Origin: Erythrophleum ivorense
Lineage: Eukaryota; Streptophyta; Magnoliopsida; Fabales; Fabaceae
Reading direction: 5' to 3'
DNA length: 64,000 nt
Assembly: GCA_026724425.1 (NCBI GenBank)
Contig: JAIUCV010000661.1
Location: 186,001 to 250,000, forward strand
Positions 59,857 to 64,000 of the stretch are shown piece after piece (the first letter of the stretch is position 1; each line of letters opens with the position of its first letter). The notes beneath the pieces are model-generated. The model was not told the DNA's origin. It saw only the letters and a list, made by a program, of their open reading frames with translations, and searched no databases. A program made the translations under genes and the position numbers.

Positions 59857-60854
59857 GGCACACGTTAGCTAAATTGGGTGCTTGTAAAAGAATAAAGAAC
59901 AAAGTTATGCTTTCTACTATCCATGTAATGGGCATTTAGATATTTGGTTAACTAAGAGCACTATGTTTTTATTGTGCAACGGATTGTTTGGTTAATGGAG
60001 ACCACTTGTTTATAACCACAAGGGAGAATGTGCAAAATCATAATCTAAAATCAAAATAACTCATCATAATCAATAGCAAACCATCAGTGTAACTAGATGT
60101 TGAAGCACATTAAAGTGTGCTTGAGGTGTTGACCTAGGTTATACTTTTACTAATAAGTTTGAGAAAGAAATAACTTATAAGTAAAAATACTTTTTCTGCA
60201 TCAATGTAAAAATCAATAATCATATTAAAATATTTTGTTAGCAAATGATGCTACAAAATAGTTATAATTACTAATAAAAATCATAGTCAAGCCTATTCTT
60301 CACAATTGATTCCCACTACCCATCAAGAAGGGGGGACAACACAAATATAAGTAGCCTAAACCAATATATTGTCCTAAAATGCATATGCAATATATACGTA
60401 TGCATGTACATATTGGATACAAATTGAAGGGTTAATATCCATGTTAATATAAAAACTTAGTGTCAAAGATGTATATACTCAAGAGATAGCTAAAAAGAAA
60501 TCCACATGTTAACTCAACAAGCACAACAAGAAGCTTAGCCTCTATAGGTCGAAAATGCAATTTTGCTCGCATTAGGTACAGAGAAGCTTTTTCATGGCTT
60601 GACCAATTCTAAGCCATATTATAAAACAAAGAGAGATGAAAGACATAAATCAGACGTATATAGGTAACCAAACATTTTGAAATATATTCCATGGAAATAA
60701 AAAAAAATACTCAAATAGTAAACCACATTTTAACACATAGAATCCAAAATGGACAAATCAATTTGAAAAAGAGAATTGCATCCAATTGGTCCAACATGTA
60801 TGTTGATTCAAATCATACTAAAAAGGAAAAAAAAACTACAATTAAAATGCCTAA
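59857..60854. other. No gene seen
   Basis: AT-rich sequence with no terminal repeat or domain recognised. It may contain the far 5' side of the RTE element, too decayed to read. Confidence 0.4.
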
Positions 60855-61371
60855 TTGAAGGAGTGCTTCAGGCATTATTTATGATAAAAGAGTACCACTC
60901 AAATTTAAAGGTAAATTCTACCACACATCTATAAAACTTACAATGTTGTATGAAACTGAGTATTGCAATAAAAGGTCAATAAGAGAATAAACTCAATGTT
61001 GTAGAGATGATAAAGTTGCATTAGATGAGTGGACACATTAGACAAAATAGAATTAGAAATTAATGCATTAAAGAGGAAGTAAAGGTCGCACCTATTGTGG
61101 AAAAAATTGTAGAATTGTGACTTAAATGGTTTGGGCATATATGAAGGAGACCTATAAAAGGCCCAGTTAAGGGAGTAAATCAGATGAAGAGTAGTCTAAT
61201 AGTCAGAGGTAGATGGAGACCAAGGAAAATTATAGGAGAAATTATTAAAAAAGATTTAGACTTAAATAGTTTATTTAAAATATGATTTATAATAGAACTT
61301 TATAGTATCGGTTGATCCATGTAGCTAACCCCACTCAGTGGGAAAAGACTTTGTTGTTATTGTTGTTATTG
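60855..61371 (+). mobile_element. RTE-type LINE, 3' end fragment
   Basis: The 3' end of an RTE/BovB-type non-LTR element. Near 60880 it reads YDKRVPLKFKGKFYHTS, then TMLYETEYC (compare AMLYGTECW). After shifts it reads LKWFGHI and RRPIKGPV near 61120, then RGRWRPRKIIGEIIKKDL near 61205, the characteristic C-terminus of plant RTE reverse transcriptases. It ends with the ATCCATGTAGCTAACCCCAC phrase and a (TTGTTGTTA)n tail at 61351-61371, the usual RTE tail. Stops and frameshifts make it a pseudogene, and the 5' part is missing. Confidence 0.8.
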
Positions 61372-61791
61372 TAAAACACCTAATTACAGAGAAGGAAATA
61401 CATTTTGTGGCTTTAGAATTTAGAACATATTCAGGGCTCCAAAGAATCTTTTTGATAAAAGAATATATGCTAATAAATAAATAAATAAATAAAGACTATA
61501 AAACAAAAAGAAGATATAAAGAATAAAAGAAAATGGGGGAATCAATATATTATATGAAAAGCTTATGTGGCATACCTATATCAGAATCTAAAGTGAAGAA
61601 GGCAAATGAATAAAAAGGAAGAAAAAAGATAGAGCAAACAAGAGAAAGTAACCTAACTGCATCAGCCCCCTTGGATTCAATAAATCTTGAACTCATAACC
61701 ATCGTCTTCACTAAGTCCCAAGGAAGGTGAATTTTATCTCAAACCATAACCTACCATATTTGGCTTAATCATTGGCTTGAACCATACTCCA
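61372..61791. other. No gene; (AAAT)n microsatellite at 61473-61493
   Basis: AT-rich spacer between the RTE tail and A copy 9. The tetranucleotide run has about five units. Confidence 0.5.
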
Positions 61792-63439
61792 TGTAACGTT
61801 TAGTATTTTATAAAAACACCATAATGAATCAGTTTGAAAAGCAAGTCTCCTGGATTGAATGATTTAAGGATGAATAAAATTAAGATAAAATTTTAAATAA
61901 TGAAAAATAAGGATTTGAGCATTGAGTTGCCCAAAAATAGGAGCCAGAGTGGTTCAATAAAATTGTTGAAGGTATAGTGGTATTTTTGTAAATATGAGCA
62001 CCTTTTGGAAAACTCATGGGAGGGCTTTTTAAATGGAAATTTTGAGATTTTCAGGGTTCTTAGAAGCCCTGAAAAACATGGAAATCCCTGGAACAATTAA
62101 AACCTCTCTGGTGTATGGTTTTGAATGTCGGTTGACCCAAACTTTGACCTTTTCGTTTGGGAAGGTTTAAAATCCAAATTGAGTGATTCCAAAGCTATTT
62201 TACAATTTTGAGAACCTAAATTTTATAATGGAAAAGATAGTTCTCAAAAAGGAACAAAAATGAATTTAAAATGAAAATGCTACGAACGCAGGATGTAAAT
62301 GTCATTTTAATGAACAATTTTTATCTCCTTTTCCTTTATAAGGGGCATCCCACTCTCTCCTTCTTCTAATCAACTTATTTTCTGCTCAAGGCTAGGAGAG
62401 AGCTCAGCTGAGAAGGGCACACCATAAGAGGAGAAAAGAGAGGGAAGAAATCAAGGAAAAAAGTGAGAAAAACTAAGGGTTTTCATGGAATTTCCTTCAT
62501 ATATCTTGTTCTCCTCCGTTTGCTCTTTCTTTCCATGGTTTTAATGGATGAATTGGGTCTATTTTGGCCTTAGTTCAGAGGAGAAAGTTTAGAGTTTCAA
62601 GAAGGAAGCTAAAGCAAAGAAAGAGACTCTTGAAGAAGCCAAGGAACCAAGGTACATCATCTTGTTTTGTTGCTTCTTCCTCCTTTGTTCATATGTGTCA
62701 TGGTTTGGCCTTGGAGAGAGCTTGGGAGGGGGAGGAATTTTTGACCTAGATCAAGTAAGAATCCTAAGAATTAGGCTATAGGAACCTAGGAAACGCAAAG
62801 AGAATTGAAGAAAAACCATTGAAACTTCGGATAAAAAAGTTAGGAATTTATGGAGGAAATGTGAAATTTGTTTTGATTCAAGAATTCTCTAGCCTATGTG
62901 AGTGTTTTCTTGACTTCCTAAGACCCCTAGGAAGCCTCCAAAGTGCCCCTTCTATCAAGAAAAATTTGCAAACTTCATGGGCTTAAATTCCTCCCTATGT
63001 CTTGGCCAAGCATGGTTGGTAGGGCCAAGGAGTGTTCTAATTTGTTCTAAGCTTGCTTTGAGACTTTATGTGATGGAAAAAGATGAGAGGAAGCCTTGGA
63101 AAAAATTTTGAAGCCATAGATTGAGAGTTGGAAGTATGGGTTCCATAATGTAGTCTTAAAAAACAACTTGTATCTAGACTCTTGGAAATAAATTTGTGAT
63201 GACTTCAATAAGTCTAAATGGAACCAAGAGGCCTAGATATAAGAAGAAAATGAAGCCAAGAGCTTGAATTATGGTAGTTGATTCATTAGGCCTTTTATGG
63301 AACTAATATGTGACCATTGAGCCAAGTATGCTTCCTTGGTGTGATTTAATGTTATAGCTTGCTCTAAGAGTATAATTGAATCCTATTTGTTGTATCTAGG
63401 CCAAAGAAATCAAGCTCCATTTATTTATGGGTGTGAGAT
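61792..63439 (+). mobile_element. Family A LTR, copy 9, 5' part
   Basis: Starts TGTAACGTTTAG at 61792 after CTCCA. It retains U3, a TATA box, leader and the region up to GGGTGTGAGAT, where A copy 10 is inserted. The remainder lies beyond the right edge. The frame at 62564-62749 is untranslated leader. Confidence 0.78.
62337..62341 (+). promoter_or_regulatory. TATA box of A copy 9
   Basis: CTTTATAAGGGGC lies 545 bp from the LTR start. The donor position 125 bp downstream reads AAAGTGAG, with the first donor base altered relative to GGTGAG in related copies. Confidence 0.6.
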
Positions 63440-64000
63440 TGTAATGTTCGATGTTTGTTAAAATGATGGAAACAGATATGTTTTCATAGTAGGTCTTTTG
63501 AAATAAATTGGTTAAGGTCTAGAAAATTTAAAATAATAATCTAGACATTAAATAATAAATTTAGGAGGCTAGAGGTACCCTAAAACAGAGGCTAAAATGG
63601 TCAGATAGAAATTAACGAAATAGTTATGAAACGTAATGGCATTTTTGTCATTTTAGGTAAATTTTGGAATTCTCATAGGAGGGCTTTTTAAATGGCAACT
63701 TTGAGTTCTCTGGGGCCCTCAGAGGCTCTAAAACCATGGGAAGTTCTGGGATAATTAAAACCCCTCCGGTGTATGTTTTCTAATGTTATTTGACCCAAAA
63801 TTTGACCTTTTTGTTCGGAAAGGTTTAAGCTCTAATTTGAGTGATTCCAAAAGCATTTTATAAGATTAAGGGCCTAAATTTTATGATGGAAAAAATAGTT
63901 CCTAAAAAGGAGCTAAAACGGACTAGAAACAAAAATGCCAAGATTGAAGGACAAAATTGGAATTTATAGAAACTACTTCCTAAACCTAGCTATATATAAG
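63440..64000 (+). mobile_element. Family A LTR, copy 10, partial (runs off right edge)
   Basis: Starts TGTAATGTTCGATG at 63440 with left flank GAGAT, inside copy 9 and in the same orientation. It contains U3 up to the TATA box. The right duplication is outside the window. Confidence 0.78.
63991..63998 (+). promoter_or_regulatory. TATATATA box of A copy 10
   Basis: TATATATA lies 551 bp from the LTR start, in keeping with copies 5 (550) and 8 (553). Confidence 0.68.

Noticed and set aside
1..64000. tRNA, rRNA, snRNA or host protein-coding genes
   Set aside because: No cloverleaf with promoter boxes, no rRNA-like segment and no host protein domain was recognised on either strand; the frames available are short and lie in repeats.

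Overview
This window looks like repeat-rich nuclear DNA of a eudicot plant. It is AT-rich and has no convincing host gene. Almost all of it is old transposable-element sequence, mostly long LTRs nested inside one another. No database search was possible, so clade names rest on sequence landmarks, and the species cannot be named. The LTR families are called A to F here for reference only. A is about 3.5-3.7 kb, runs from TGTAAYRTCC to GGTGTTACA, has ten copies, and its intact copies carry a TATA box about 550 bp in and a splice-donor-like site about 127 bp after that. B is about 2.8 kb, has three copies, and carries a block of TCGCTATAGCGA-like palindromes near its 5' end. C is about 2.9 kb and has two copies. 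D is 2.2-2.8 kb with TGATRA...TCA ends and has three copies. E is a Ty3/gypsy element with a recognisable gag, a tRNA-iMet primer-binding site and a 5' LTR. F has a decayed primer-binding site of the GGCGCCGTTGCC type.

Layout, left to right. 1-10370 is A on the minus strand, interrupted by another A at the left edge and by a B that itself contains a second B. 10371-11442 is AT-rich sequence with no gene seen. 11443-17347 is a decayed plant L1-type LINE on the plus strand. 17348-24400 is an A copy split by C, then a partial D and a composite fragment. 24401-54026 is dominated by the wreck of E on the minus strand. Its gag is cut into three pieces (51551-51503, 38559-38095, 29674-29184) by a C solo LTR (holding two A copies and a D) and by a D (holding an A that holds a B). 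F, with an A inserted in its primer-binding site, lies on the low-coordinate side. 54027-56162 has CACTA-like transposon ends. 56163-59851 is a clean A. 60855-61371 is the 3' end of an RTE-type LINE. 61792-64000 is an A interrupted by another A that runs off the window.

The insertion order can be read from 5-bp target duplications: CTCTA, TTTCC, GGATA, CCAA(C/T), AAGTG, CACCT, CT(T/A/G variants), CTCAT, GCCAT and others. Nesting reaches four levels twice (E>D>A>B and E>C>A>D). Almost every LTR is solo, and no protease, reverse transcriptase, RNase H or integrase of an LTR element was found. The region therefore looks like a long-lived heterochromatic insertion sink trimmed by LTR-LTR recombination. 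The most unusual signals are the dispersed palindrome blocks shared by families B and C, the two A LTRs in tail-to-tail orientation at one 5-bp target, and the fixed TATA-to-donor spacing of A.
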